Origin: Metaphire vulgaris
Lineage: Eukaryota > Annelida > Clitellata > Crassiclitellata > Megascolecidae
Direction of reading: 5' to 3'
Length of the DNA stretch: 64,000 bases
NCBI GenBank assembly: GCA_018105865.1
Contig: CM030862.1
Location: 13,372,374 to 13,436,373 of the forward strand
Of the stretch, positions 1-11,809 are shown piece by piece. A model generated the notes under the pieces. It ran no database searches. It saw only the letters and a program-made list of their open reading frames with translations, and had not been told where the DNA came from. The stretch's first letter is position 1, and each line of letters opens with the position of its first letter. The position numbers were made by a program, and so were the translations under genes.

Positions 1-440
1 TAACAGGACGAAATAGCTTTCAAAAATGCGGTTGAATTTGCACAAATTATATGCATTATTAGCATTATGGAATGACGGGGGTTGTCATGGTGGGGGCGTT
101 CTAACATTAGCGTCGCCACGGGGGGCAAATGAGGACAACTGCCCCCAACCTGCCCCAGACCACCTACCAGATTCGCGCAAATCCGGCGAGAAAGTTTTCT
201 GTGGAGGGGTGAGCGGTGGGTAAGGAATCTCACACGCTAGCCCCTTTTGCCCCAACCAAAAATTCCTGGCGACGCCACTGGGGATTTTGGGATGACAAAT
301 TTCCCTAACAAAAACCCTGGCTACGCCCACGAATATACAGAAAGGGCGGAGTTTAAGTTCTTTAAAGTGAGCGATCGCAGAAAATATAAACACCTGTTGG
401 AATTATGTCTACTGATTGACCGTTTGCTTGCATACAGTAG
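1..440. other. Intron of the EGF/transmembrane gene, with repeat-like sequence
   Basis: No exon could be supported here. The stretch contains G- and C-rich segments and phrases such as CTGGCTACGCCCAC (about 320-333) that resemble the ends of the GTAGCTAGG-type dispersed repeats seen again near 22.45, 40.25 and 62.87 kb. It ends in a pyrimidine-containing stretch and the 3' splice site of the EGF exon. Earlier exons of the gene must lie upstream of the window. Confidence 0.4.
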
Positions 441-685
441 GTGCAGCTGTTCGAGCGAACCAAGCATCTGTTATAACGGCGGGTTCTGTCAAGAGAATGT
501 CGATTACAACGGCGCGAGTACCGTGTATCGACGGGTGACGTGCTGGTGTAACTTCGGGTACTCTGGTCCATACTGCCAAACAGGTACTTTATGTCATTTC
601 AAAGACTCATGAATAGGACACTTTCAAATACCTAGTGTTCTTTAACACACAAGAGAGTGTAAAAAAAAATTATTATTATTATTAT

Positions 686-735
<50 letters not shown>

Positions 736-759
736 ATACTACTGCTGCTGCTGCTGTTG

Positions 760-816
<57 letters not shown>

Positions 817-3800
817 TTACTACTAATTACTACTAGTACAAGCATTAGATTTTGGAAGATTAATGGAGTGAAATGGGCCATGAGTTTGGAGAAATGGTGG
901 AGTGGGGGGGGGCTGTGGACGGGGAGGTGATCAATGGATGTCGTCGGATATGTACGCGCAGTGGCTGCTAAGAACAGTTTGTTGATTTTTGTCTGACATT
1001 TTCCAAAGTCGAACAGACCATCGAGCATAAAACATGTATAAAATCAACCGCCTCGTATTTGGTCGCTTCAGTAAAGTTACGAATGCTGTGACTGTCTGTT
1101 TTGTCTTTCGCAGCGTGGCTGATACGCGCAATTCTCGTCATTGCGACTGTCCTGATCATAATCCTGGTCATACTTTTCTTCTGCATCTGCTGCGGGTAAG
1201 AAGCACTATCTCTACTTCACTAGAGCCCGTTAGACAGAATGGCTTTAACAGGCTTTTAAAATCTGTAAAAAACAGTTCAATCAATGACAGAGTACATTCG
1301 TCTGAAAATGATACTTGCCATTTGTGTTCATTGTTCCAGATTTCATTAGACGGAGTCCATAATACTTTTTAATGGTAACGGAAAAGGAAATTATTGGCAA
1401 TAGATGTATTCACTCGTTAGTATAGCAGTTTGCCATCTCACACTTATGATCTTTCTTTAGTCTTCGAGTAAGCATTTGGTTATCCCACGTAGACAGCGCG
1501 TAGCTTTAAATGTAGCGATGGTCAATAGTTGATGGTCGTGACTGAGAAATGATATTAAAGTTTGATGGTGTTGAGTGTGAGTTTCTTCCTGAATGATTTA
1601 GGTATACATTTCACGACTGGAGAATCATCAGAACGCCCCCATTCGACCCCTTGGACACACCGCCGCCGGCACCGATGAGACCGTCTCGGGTCGAAGAGGA
1701 AGAGACGGGCGAGATGGCCTTGGGGGCCGAGAAGACCTTGGCGCCAATCGAAGAGAAAAAGTCAATCTCCACATCCAGCACAGTCACCGAAGAGGAGGAG
1801 GAGAAGGAGGACATCCCCGTAAAACAGAGACTGCAACGGACAGAATACTACGAAGACTGGGAAGAGAATTTCCAGCAGGATCTGCGAATGGATACAGCGC
1901 CTCGGCAGTACCCACAGGAATACCAATTCCAACCTTATCAGGCGCCTTATGAGGGTTTTGTGCAGAGCCCCAACCAATTCCAACCTAATCAGGCGCCTTA
2001 TGAGGGTCTTGTGCAAAACCCCAACCAATTCCAACCTATTCAAGCAGCGCCCCATGAGGGTTTTGCGCAGACCCCCAATGAGTCGAGCATCACAGAAATA
2101 CCATCAGATATGAGTTGGAGTCATTTGGATCAGGACACGCAGACGGAGAGGAGTGCAGAGAGCGAGGGAAAAGCATCTGGAGAAAGTGACGCAGAAAAAA
2201 TAGATTCGAAGATCAGTCCAGAGGGAGACAAAAAACAGGTGAGGTTCAAAGTGGATGAAGATACAACAGAGTCCAGTGAGGATGAAGCTAAAACAGAGTC
2301 AAAGGTCTATGGAGAAAAGAGAAAGCCCGGTGTGAGTGGAAAGAAAACAGATTCTAGTGTAAATGAAGAAAAGATGGAAACCAGCGTGGCAGAGGAAAAA
2401 GATTCCAATGTGAGTGGAAACAGAGGAGATTCCAGTATCTATGAAGAGAAAAAAAGAAAGTCCCGTGTGAGTGGAGAGAAAATAGATTCCAGTGTGGGTG
2501 GAAAGAAAGGAGATTCCAGTATCTTTGAAGAGAAGATGGAATCCAGTGTGGTAGGGGAAATAGATGCCAATGTGAGTGGTAACAGAGGAGATTCCAGTAT
2601 CTATGAAGAGAAAAAAAGAAAGTCCAGTTTGAGTGGAAAGAAAATAGATTCAAGTATCCATGAAGAGGAAATAGATTCCAATGTGAGTAGTAACAGAGGA
2701 GATTCCGGTGTGAGTGGAGAGAGTGCCGCCTATGGAGAGAAAACAGAGTCTACGTTGAGTGCCGATAGGGGCATGAGTGAAGGAGTCACTCTGGACAACA
2801 AAGGCGAAGTGCCCGGCGACAACAGCATTTTGGAATCGATGAAGGCAACGAACAAGAAGCTCTACATTGCTCCCATTCCCTCCGACTATCCCTACCAGTC
2901 GACCTCGGAGTTGGACATCTCGCCTCGCCGGCGTCCCTCGCCGTCCAGACTGTCTGCCTCGCCGCGAACACCGCGCGGCGGCGCCCCTCTGCCGCCGACC
3001 AGTCCGCCGATCGACGCCGCGTCGTCGTTCCGTCCTCACTACCATTACTGCCAGCCGTACACCTGCCACGTCCACACGGTCGGCGACCCGTTCGAGTTTC
3101 ACTACAACGACTGCGTCGCCATCGGCGAACCGGTTCGCATCACGGCACGGCCGCGACCCTTCTACAGCCTTCCCTCGCGATACTGCATGCCGACTGTCGT
3201 CGACGGTCAGTGTCCCTCGTTCCCGACGGCTCGCCTCGAGGAGCGCGTCACGTCAAACGACTGTCGAAGGTCGTGCTACGGGACAGAGAGCCCGCCGAGG
3301 TACTCCACTTCGAAGGAGGACATCTCGACAGAGGTAGACGAGATGCGCCGGAACAGCTACGGCCAGTTTCGTACCAGAGACTGCTACGGGTGTCCTGAGA
3401 ACGATTCCCTAACGAACGTGATGCATCGCACCGGATCAAGAGATCCGGAGCCGTGCTATTCCGTAAGCAGGACACTACAGACTTCGCATGGCAGGCGTGT
3501 GGACCGTGACTGCTTCCGTCTCTATTCGTCGAGCGAATATGGAGCTGCAGAAACGGAGAAGGGACGCAGTCCTACAGCGAGGAAAGTGCCGTTGGCAGAC
3601 AGGGTGGTGCCTCTGGCTGAATGCTCCAGAAAAGAATCGATGTATGAAATCGGTTACACTACAGACGTACCAGAGGAACAAACCTCACAGGTTACTGACG
3701 GCAAACCGCCCAGAAGTTCCGGAACTCTGACTAAATCCAGTAAGTCGACTTTAAAACCATGTCCCGGAACTAAATCTGCCAGGTCGAGTTCTAAACAGGA

Positions 3801-6800
3801 TTACGGATCTCTGACTTATTCCGGTGTGTCGATTTCTAAAAAGAGTTCCGGATCTCTGACTAATTCTGGCGAGTCTATTTCTAAACAGGATTCCGGATCT
3901 TTGACTAATTTTGGCGAGTCGATTTCTAAACAAGGTTCCGGATCTTTGGCTCATTCTGGAGACTCAATTTCTAAACAGGGTTCCAGACGTGGGATCAGCT
4001 TTGATGTATCGGAACCAGACGAATTTTCCAGACCGTCAGAGACTTCTAGAAAGCGGGGAAGTGAGTCAATTTCTGACAGAGGTTCCAGATGTGGGACCAC
4101 CTTTGATATATCGGAACCAGATGAATTTTCCCGAACGTCAGAGACTTCTAGAAAGCGGGGAAGTGAGTCAATTTCTGACAGAGGTTCCAGACGTGGGACC
4201 AGCTTTGATGTGTTGGAACCTGATGAGATTTCCAGACCGTCAGAGACTTCTAGAAAGCGGGCAAGTGAATCAATTTCTAACAGATTTTCCAGGCGTGGGA
4301 CCAGCTTTGAAGTGGCGAAATCGGATGAGATTTCCAGGCCGTCAGAGACGTATTGGACGCCGGGGAGTGAGTCGATTTCTAAACGAAGCTCCAGGCGTGT
4401 GACCAATTTTGATGAGGCAGAACCAGATAAATTTTCCAGACCGTCAGATGAAATTTCGAGACCCTCAGACACTTCCAAGACGCGTCCTCGCAGTAGTTTC
4501 AGATCTCGGACCTTTCCCGGTATAGAGATTGGTTCACAGACCATAGAAACGGATATTGATGCGGTTCCTTCAGCAGTCGTGAAACCGGATACAACAACTG
4601 CAGAGACGCAGACGGATAAGTTGGACCTGGACAAGGCGATCGACAAATACGTCGACTGCGTCGGAGAATCCTGTGATCGGATATCGAAGAACCTGAAGCA
4701 GGTGAGCAGCGAAAGGCCAACCGATGAAAGCGACGAGGAGCAGTTCACGACGGACATGGACAGCGAACAGTCGGCGAAGAGCGAAAGAAAAGTCAAACGG
4801 ACGAAGAAAATAATCACGACCGTTAAGCGCTTGCTATTTAAGCAGAAAGTGGGATCGAAAGACGCACAGGCAGCAGACGATGTGACCGTCGCCAAAGACG
4901 GATGGGCAACGGCATTACCAGCAAGTACTGTTCCAGCACTCCAGACTTCGGTAAATATGTTGCCGGAAAGTCAAGCTGGACTCAATCACGAAGACAGGGA
5001 AAGGATCCTGAGAAAACTCGAAGCTCGCGATCCCGGCGTAGACCAGGATCCTGAGCGCCAGAAAGTGTCCAAGTCTCGACGAGAGTCAGCCACAGGAAAG
5101 GTTACATTCAGAGTGGATGAAGCGGAAGAGGAAAGGGCGAAATTGAGGTCCAAGGATAAGTTCGACGACGATACACCGTTTCAATCTTCGCCAGAATCAC
5201 AGCCGCGCGCAACTCTAGGAAACATGAAGGACATTTTCAAGAATATTCTTAACAAGGCCGATGAACCAATTGGGAGCAGAGAAATGGCAAACGAAGGAGG
5301 AGAAGAAGACAGGAACGCAGATTGGAAGAATAACGCTTCCGGGTCTAACAACGCAACCGCCGCACAGATGCGAAGTGATAGATCGCCCAGAGGTCTTCTT
5401 AGAAACAGCAGACAAAGTTCCCGTTGGACGCAGAGAAGAACTGAATTCAACCGCAACCAATCGGCAAGAATATTCGACCAGCGGACAATGTTCGTGGAAG
5501 CCGATTTGAATGGCGGACAATCAGAACGCAGCTATTTTGACAGATCGAAGGCCGCTTCTTTCAACTCGCCTCCTCCCTCTTTCATCGAGGACCTGGGAAG
5601 TGGAAAACGCAGTCATAGACAGAAAACTGTAGGGGGGTCGGCCACTGCCAGCGCCACCACCACTCCTAGGAAAAGTGAAAAACACTCAATCGAATCGAAA
5701 TTTCGTTCGCACTCGGCTGATGTAAATTCTAACACGAGACTGACTTCGAGAAGGGAAAAGACCACCAGACAGAAGTCGCCTGACCAAAGAACAGGTGCAA
5801 GTACCTATGACTGGTCTAGCCCAGAAGCGAAGGTCAGGGTCGTCTTTGATAACGTGACCCCGCGCAGCGTTTCCAAGACAACGTACACGACATCTGTTCA
5901 GAGACATTCGCCAAAGTGCAGATCATTAAACGACAGGTCCATCGATAAAAGCACTGCCCCGGATCAAAGAGCACCTTCGACAGGATCGTCGTTAGAATTT
6001 CCGGAAATGCTAAGATCGCGAGAATCTCCGAGGTCAAAGAGAAACTCTGGCGACGAAAGAAGACCAAGAGACAGGTCTACGCCGAATCGTTCGAAAGAGA
6101 ACAGGCGACAGGCGACGAAAACCGGAAGAGTTGAAAGTCCTCTTGGTGTCCCGCCTTCTACTCTAAGTCCTAAGTCTAAATCAATCCAGCCCAGCTTGAA
6201 GAGTAGTGACAAGCATCGTTGGCACTTCTCCGATCTATCGTCCTTAGCGCAAGACAGTTCACCGACGCAGAAGCGTCACGTGGTCGACAGGACTGTTCCT
6301 TCCGACTCAAAAGCTGATCGCTCGAAACCGAGGCCTGGCAACGATGAAATCTTATCTGCCAAATGGGAAAATACGTTTGATTGTCGCAGAGAATTCCAGA
6401 AGGAAAAGGTTCCTGCAGAAGCCAAAAGAGATGATAAAAATAGTCGCAGACATGAATTCGATTACGTCACTGGTAAAAGCGCTCAAGACATTGCGAAAAG
6501 AACGTCAAAGACTAAACAACGAAGAGATAGAAGTAAGGAAGAGCAGTCGTTTGAAATCAATTATCCAGTAGAAGAATCCAGACCTTCGCAAAAGGATAAC
6601 AACAGATCTTACAAGTCCACGAAAACTGGACCAATAAATCCGGTTTCACTGCATAGAGAGGCGCCAGCGTTCGAAAGAAGACCAAGATCGCCACAGCGAG
6701 GTGATGTCCTGTCATCTCTTTGGGCGAGATCAAAGCCACAAGTATCAGAACCGTCTTCCTCCTACGAAGACAAGACATCAAAGGAGAAGTATCACGAAAC

Positions 6801-7611
6801 TGGGTCCTCCTACGCGGACAGAGCAGCAGGGCGCGAAGGTGGAGTTGAGTTTTTGTCGATGGCTGGAACTGTCAGAGATTCGAATCGATTCTCGTCTGCT
6901 CAAAGCTCACAGGTGGCCAAGGCGCCTCTTTACAGGATACAGGATCGGAGAATAAGCGACGACGAAGTCGACGATTACATTGGCAGGCCACCTGTTTACA
7001 TTCCATCGCGCGAAATGAGCAGCGATTTCCAGAGGTTTTCGTCAATCCACTCTCTGCCCACCAGCAGCCGCCTAAGGACCGACCACGGACCTCTGCTCCA
7101 CCAGCGGCATGCCGAGACATTCCGTCCGGACCTCTTCCACGTGCACAGTCCCAGCACACTCCAAGGCACATCGCGAGAACGCTTCTCTGGACTCGGCAGC
7201 CTCCCCCAGTCCTTCGGCGGCTATCCGCCGGAGAGAGGAAGGGCTGCAGGGCTGTCCATTAGGAGTCCCTGGACACAGAGAGACCTCGACGCCAACAGCA
7301 ACAACAATGCATCGGCTGCAGTGGCTTTCCAACCAGGCGCTTTCACTTGGCAGCGATCAGGTTCCGACGAGAATTTCAACCACAGATGCTGCAATTCTCC
7401 GTATCAAAGCATCCCGTGGCCGAGTAATCCGAAGGCGGCGTCTGGGTCACGTGATCTACGCTGGTCGCTGCCGAACTCTCCGTCGGAGCGAAGAACTTCC
7501 GGTCCAAGCGGAAACAGAACGACTCTTTCTGCCATTGACCAGACCTGTCTGACACTGACACTTCGTCGACCGTCGGTCTCTGTGGCAGCAAAAGCCCCGC
7601 TTCCAAGTTGA
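441..7611 (+). CDS. Single-pass membrane protein with EGF module and ~2,000-residue cytoplasmic tail (5'-partial)
   Basis: Three exons can be joined in frame: 441-583, 1114-1195 and 1602-7611. The first encodes an EGF-like module with six cysteines (CYNGGFC, then CWCNFGYSGPYC). The second is almost exactly a transmembrane helix (WLIRAILVIATVLIIILVIL) ending in a cysteine cluster FFCICCG that could be palmitoylated. The third is one 6,010-nt exon giving 2,002 residues of mostly disordered, Ser/Arg/Glu-rich tail ending in TGA. Splice phases agree at both junctions (1/1, then 2/2). The entry site of the EGF exon is ambiguous between AGs ending at 437, 440 and 446, but all three keep the same frame. 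The tail contains a Cys/His/Tyr-rich patch around 3030-3300 and three families of internal repeats. The EGF module should be extracellular and the tail cytosolic (type I). Signal peptide and other ectodomains are presumably upstream. I do not recognise the family; a scaffold or adhesion-receptor role is only a guess. Confidence 0.8.
669..836. repeat. ATT/TAG then CTG/CTA microsatellite, self-complementary
   Basis: ATT units pass into about 15 TAG units, then a short ACTACTGCTGCTG bridge, then about 20 CTA units. TAG and CTA are reverse complements, so the two arms could fold into a long hairpin. It lies in the intron between the EGF and transmembrane exons. Confidence 0.9.
1930..2080 (+). repeat. 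In-frame ~19-residue repeats in the cytoplasmic tail
   Basis: Three tandem copies of a unit of the form NQFQPxQAPYEGxxQxP lie inside the giant tail exon. A second, more irregular family built on SSVSGNRGDSSIYEE-like blocks follows at about 2330-2720. Both keep the reading frame. Confidence 0.8.
3786..4440 (+). repeat. In-frame 45-nt and 102-nt coding minisatellites in the tail exon
   Basis: From 3786 to about 3985 there are four to five 15-residue units (SKQDSGSLTNSGESI). From about 3984 to 4440 follow five 34-residue units starting SRRGTSFDV and ending GSESISDRG. Unit starts near 3984, 4086, 4188 and 4290 confirm the 102-nt spacing. Copies differ by substitutions but hold frame, so the expansion is within coding sequence. 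Confidence 0.9.
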
Positions 7612-8199
7612 CATTTAATGTTGTCATGTTGTCGTATATTGAAATAACGCAGTCAAAATCGAATTACGAATCAAATTATATTGTGTTTTTTCATGATCTC
7701 CTAATTTCATGTTCAATCCATCAATCATCAATCATGCTCTTCAATAATTATAAACAGAATCGAACTTTTAAATGTTATCGAACCACATACATTATCGACA
7801 GTTTTTATGCAAAAATCAGGATTTTGTTGTTTTGATAAATTGCATCCGAATGCTGTGAATATGATGTGAAATGATTTCCTTTTTCGTATCTTCGTTGCTG
7901 CGCGACTGTTTCTATGGTTACCTTGGCGATGGTTACGACGGGGAATTTTTGCGGTCATCGTTGAACCGGTTACGAAATCAATCGACCAATGAAAAACCAC
8001 TGACTGATTCGCGGCATCAGACATTCCTAGGCTGGTCTGGTTCTGGTCTCAATTAGCTGATGCCACAAAGCGTAGACAGGGCAGGACTACTTCGTACAGC
8101 TCACGAAATGTCGCATTTCGATCCTAAACACGGAGAATACGCTTCTAATACAGAAATATTATAAAGGAAAATACGAAGTCTAAGCAAGAAATACGGAAG
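7612..8199. other. Intergenic region: 3' end of the EGF/TM gene and 5' flank of the coiled-coil gene
   Basis: The first half is AT-rich and probably 3' untranslated, but no AATAAA was seen. The second half contains a GTTACC-TT-GGCGAT sequence at 7917-7930 that partly resembles an RFX X-box. A purine-rich stretch precedes the ATG at 8200. No separate gene is supported. Confidence 0.5.
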
Positions 8200-8565
8200 A
8201 TGGAAGGTGACACGAGAGAATTTTCGTCGTGTGAAGGTAAGTTTTGGAAGACAGACATTTGGCATAAGAGGTCAGCTCTAAATGAAACAGAAGCTGTGAC
8301 TGTTTAAGCAGTGGCCTTTTTTATAAATTGGGGTTGGCCTGTTCTGAGTCCAAACGTTTTTGAAACCAACATTTTCAACCTACATATTGGGTCGACCTCG
8401 ACCAGTGCGGGGCGGGGTTAACCCCTGCATTGCGAGCGACTTTGTGAACTATTGGGCTTAAACTACAAAATAAACGAGCTACAAAATACCTTTAATTTCT
8501 GACAATACAGCATTTCGATTGGTGAAATCTTAAACGTTCAAAGCCCATCAGCTATTGTCAGAAAA

Positions 8566-8648
<83 letters not shown>

Positions 8649-9750
8649 AGAGAGAAGTCTGACATTAACCGATTGAAAACACTCTACAGCGAAACTATTC
8701 AAGATGGCTGCCAAAGACCTTGTTTACCGCAGCCATGGCAACGCCTACAGCCGGAGTCTATTGTGTCAGAGCCGTTAGTCGCTTGTCTCGTCGGCTTAAC
8801 TGTCGATTAAGCATATACAGAGGCTTTCTACAATGCTGAGTCTCACTTCAGATATCATATGGAGCTATGATTGGTTTATGCGTGATCTGGCAATTTACTG
8901 AATTTATCCTGAATCGCCTCCCATCTAGCGGCGAGAATATTTTAAAGCCGTTTTGATTGCACGAGCTATATTTTTGTAAAGCTTAATGACTTATACAAAT
9001 AGGTCAATTTCTAGCATAATGGCACATTGAAATTCCAGACAAATATTTGGGTCCGATGCCAGAATTTTCGATCCCAAAGGGGTCGTCTCCCACCAGCCGA
9101 GATTAAAATCCTAACGCCCTTTCAAATCAAACATTATTTTAATGATTGGTATTTTTATTCACCCCGCAAAGCTCAAGTTTCTGGCGACTCTGAATAGTTA
9201 CGCACTGAAACCAATGTTCGGTCAAAAAGGCCAAAAGATCGCTTTGTTTCAACTTTCTAGATAACGAAGCGTCACGTGACTACGAATGTTCCGAATTGTC
9301 GGAATATTCGGCGACCGATTGTCCACTCGGATGTCCAGCAGAGATAGTGGTCGAAGGTCAACAGATGCAATCAGTAGGTCATTAAGGACTAATAGGATCT
9401 ACTGCTGCTCATACCAATCGCTCTTAAACCGGGGTCCAGTAATTATTACTACAGCAGAACTTCGTTTTAATGTACTTGGCGGATCCATAAAACGGAGTAT
9501 ACCTTATATCCGAGGTACCTTGTATCCAATACCACCCAATACGGTAGCGCATCGCACGGGACGTCATTATGATTGCATTGCTGCATTATTACATTGCGGT
9601 ACGTTATAACCGAATATACGTTATACTGTAACTTATAATTGAGTTCGTTATAACGAATTCTACTATATTGCTTTGTTTACTATAGCGCACGATGGCACAG
9701 CCCTTCACATCCTGACCTCAGGCAATGAACATCGAGCCTGCTACGGTTGC

Positions 9751-9803
<53 letters not shown>

Positions 9804-9827
9804 CTAGTACTAGTAGTAGACTACTAC

Positions 9828-9898
<71 letters not shown>

Positions 9899-9928
9899 CT
9901 AGTACTAGTACTAGTAGTAGACTACTAC

Positions 9929-10001
<73 letters not shown>

Positions 10002-11422
10002 AAGAAGAAGAAGAAGAAGAAGAAAAAAAGAAGAAGAAGGTTTAGAGTGATTCAGTAGGATTTGCCCTGTGTGAGAACCACAATGCTTCACCCACCCATA
10101 GTTGAAGCTAGGCTTGAATCCGGGAGGTCCTTGGTCATAGGACACGAACCGTTAAAAGTGCGCCACCAAGTGGCAAAGACAGTCATTTAGCTGAGTAAAT
10201 TGCGTAGTCAGAAGGAAGTTGTTTTAAATAGTTTTGCTATATTTCTCTGAAGATAATATGACCATGCAAGCTGTCATGCAGAGTGTCGTAATATTCGGTG
10301 TTGCCACTTAATTATCTAATGTTCCGTGATTATCTGCCGTAGGTTTGCGTTCGTTTCATCCCTCCGCATCCTTCGAGAACCCAGTCACGTGATCGCATCC
10401 GTTCCTCCTCCGACTCCCCATCATCCGTCCAGTTCGTCGGTCAGCGTGTTCGCTCGGCGCGCAGCGACAAACGGCAAGATCTCGCGAGAACAGGTGGTCG
10501 AATATCGTCTCTGGCAGACGACAGACTGCCTTACTCGCACGAAGTGTCCTGCAGCACGCCGGACCTAACGGACGCTGGTTCCACGGGCAACGAATCAATG
10601 GCAAAGCCGGAAAACAGTACACCGACCGCGTCCAGAGACCTCGACCGCAAATTCCAGTCGGACATCGAAAACGGAATCATCTATTTCCAGAGACGCTGCG
10701 AAGAACTGGCTGGATCAAACGAGGTCTTGACACAGGAACTTTCCAGGATGACAGAGAAGCTGGAAGAGTACGAACTGAAGATATCCACTCTCGAAAGCGG
10801 AAACGCGGAACTGAAAATCCAGCTGGATAAACTCCGGTCGGAGAAGACGGAGTGGCACGAACAGGGCGTGGGGGAATGGCAGAAACGGGTGAAGACCGAG
10901 GAAGACCTGGTCAGTCTCAGGGCTGGCATGGAAAAGGAGATTCTACACTTGAAACAGGAACTTAGAAAGACCTCACTCGAATTTCAAACTACGCGTTCCA
11001 CACCCGCCAGCCAATCAGAGGATGTGAAAATCCTCAGAGAACGGCTGAAGCACTCGAACGAAACTATTCGAAATTTAAAGGAAGAAAATGAAAGATTATT
11101 AGCGGAAAGGCTGAATTCTTACCCGAATGTAGTACACAAAAATCGGGAAAGTTCGAAATTCCAATCACCAAGGACGCCGAGATTTGGCGCCAATCAGTCA
11201 CTAGGAGCCGATCAGCGATTGGTCAGCACATTGGTGGGCGATACCATTCCTAAGGATGGACAGCATGCTTCAGTAAGACTTCGCCTACGTAACGTTTCAG
11301 AAACGCGGGAAAACAAATTGCCGATTTTAGCAATCAAAGCTTTGCCGCCAATCAACACCAAAGAGGCGTCATTAAGCAGACCACAGTTACCGAGCTCCAC
11401 CTCAATATTGGGCAAGAACTGA
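8200..11422 (+). CDS. Coiled-coil protein, 409 residues, three exons
   Basis: Exons 8200-8236, 9261-9373 and 10343-11422 join in frame. The first starts at ATG 8200 and ends at a strong donor (GAAG|GTAAG) in phase 1. The second begins after TTTCTAG with two bases completing Asp, is open throughout and ends in phase 0 at TCA|GTAGGT. The third is open from just after the CCGTAG acceptor to TGA. Residues 1-50 are acidic and contain four cysteines (for example DCPLGC). Residues about 51-145 are basic, Ser-rich and probably disordered. Residues about 149-263 and 276-307 are heptad-rich coiled coil (SRMTEKLEEYELKISTLE; RNLKEENERLLAERL). The rest is disordered. There is no signal peptide or membrane segment. 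The product is probably cytoplasmic or cytoskeletal. I do not recognise the family. The exon chain is inferred from phase and splice-site fit. Confidence 0.75.
8570..8644. repeat. (GA)n microsatellite
   Basis: About 37 uninterrupted GA units in intron 1 of the coiled-coil gene. Confidence 0.95.
8729..8742. promoter_or_regulatory. X-box-like site in intron 1 of the coiled-coil gene
   Basis: GCAGCCATGGCAAC matches the RFX consensus GTNRCC-N(0-3)-RGYAAC at 11 of 12 fixed positions, with a two-base spacer. RFX sites of this kind mark many ciliary genes. The location, about 0.5 kb into intron 1, would be acceptable for a regulatory site, but a single motif match is weak evidence. Confidence 0.3.
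9449..9668. mobile_element. Non-autonomous inverted-repeat element (MITE), Tc1/pogo-like ends
   Basis: The left end (ACAGCAGAACTTCGTTTTAA) is an imperfect inverted repeat of the right end (TTCGTTATAACGAATTCTAC). TA lies at the outer edge on the right and TACTA on the left. There is no coding capacity. Assignment to a pogo/Tigger-like family rests on the look of the termini only. It sits in intron 2 of the coiled-coil gene. Confidence 0.5.
9751..10040. repeat. Compound TAG/CTA microsatellite followed by (AAG)n
   Basis: Long TAG runs are interrupted at about 9800-9830 and 9895-9930 by ACTAGTACTAGTA and ACTACTACTAG, which create inverted TAG/CTA pairs. About 22 AAG units follow from 9973. Confidence 0.95.
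10041..10174 (-). mobile_element. Possible tRNA-derived SINE with the microsatellite as its 3' tail
   Basis: Read on the minus strand, the stretch starts with a TGGCGCACTTTTAACGG box-A-like sequence. About 35 nt later it has CCGGATTCAAGCC, close to an RNA polymerase III B box. It then runs into a TTC/CTA simple-repeat tail. That order is typical of a SINE. No target duplication was established and no second copy was found in the window. Confidence 0.35.
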
Positions 11423-11689
11423 AATAATATAGCGCCCTACAAACGATATTTGTGAGATCAAACGCTAACGGCTTCCCAAAAGTTCCTTTGTATGAAGATT
11501 TTGGACTGTGGCGAATTTTGGACACTACTTAAATGTCTAATGTAGTAAATCAATGCAAACACTTGAACGTATTATAGTACAGTTGATAAGCCGTATGATT
11601 GTTCATTTTGTGGATAAAAGCATGAAATTTTGAACATTGACACTTCTTATAATTTAGTAACGTTCTGTCCAGAGGCATTCGAGTAAACT

Positions 11690-11785
11690 TAAGGGTAGGG
11701 GTACACCTAGGGGTATGAGTAGAGGTAGGGGTACCCCTAGGGGTAGTGGTAGCCATAGGGCTAGGGGTAGAGGTACCCCGTGTGA
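11690..11785. repeat. Short GGGGTAGNGGTA minisatellite
   Basis: Irregular repetition of GGGGTAGAGGTA and GGGGTACCCCTA phrases follows the 3' end of the coiled-coil gene. It has no supported coding role. Confidence 0.7.
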
Positions 11786-11809
11786 TAGGGTAGGGAAATC
11801 AAAAGTGCT

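Noticed and set aside
247..440. Upstream extension of the EGF frame
   Set aside because: The sequence before 441 is repeat-like, no EGF-type pattern occurs there, and a 3' splice site separates it from the EGF exon.
642..1028. Minus-strand poly-Ser/poly-Thr frame
   Set aside because: It is the TAG/CTA microsatellite read as protein.
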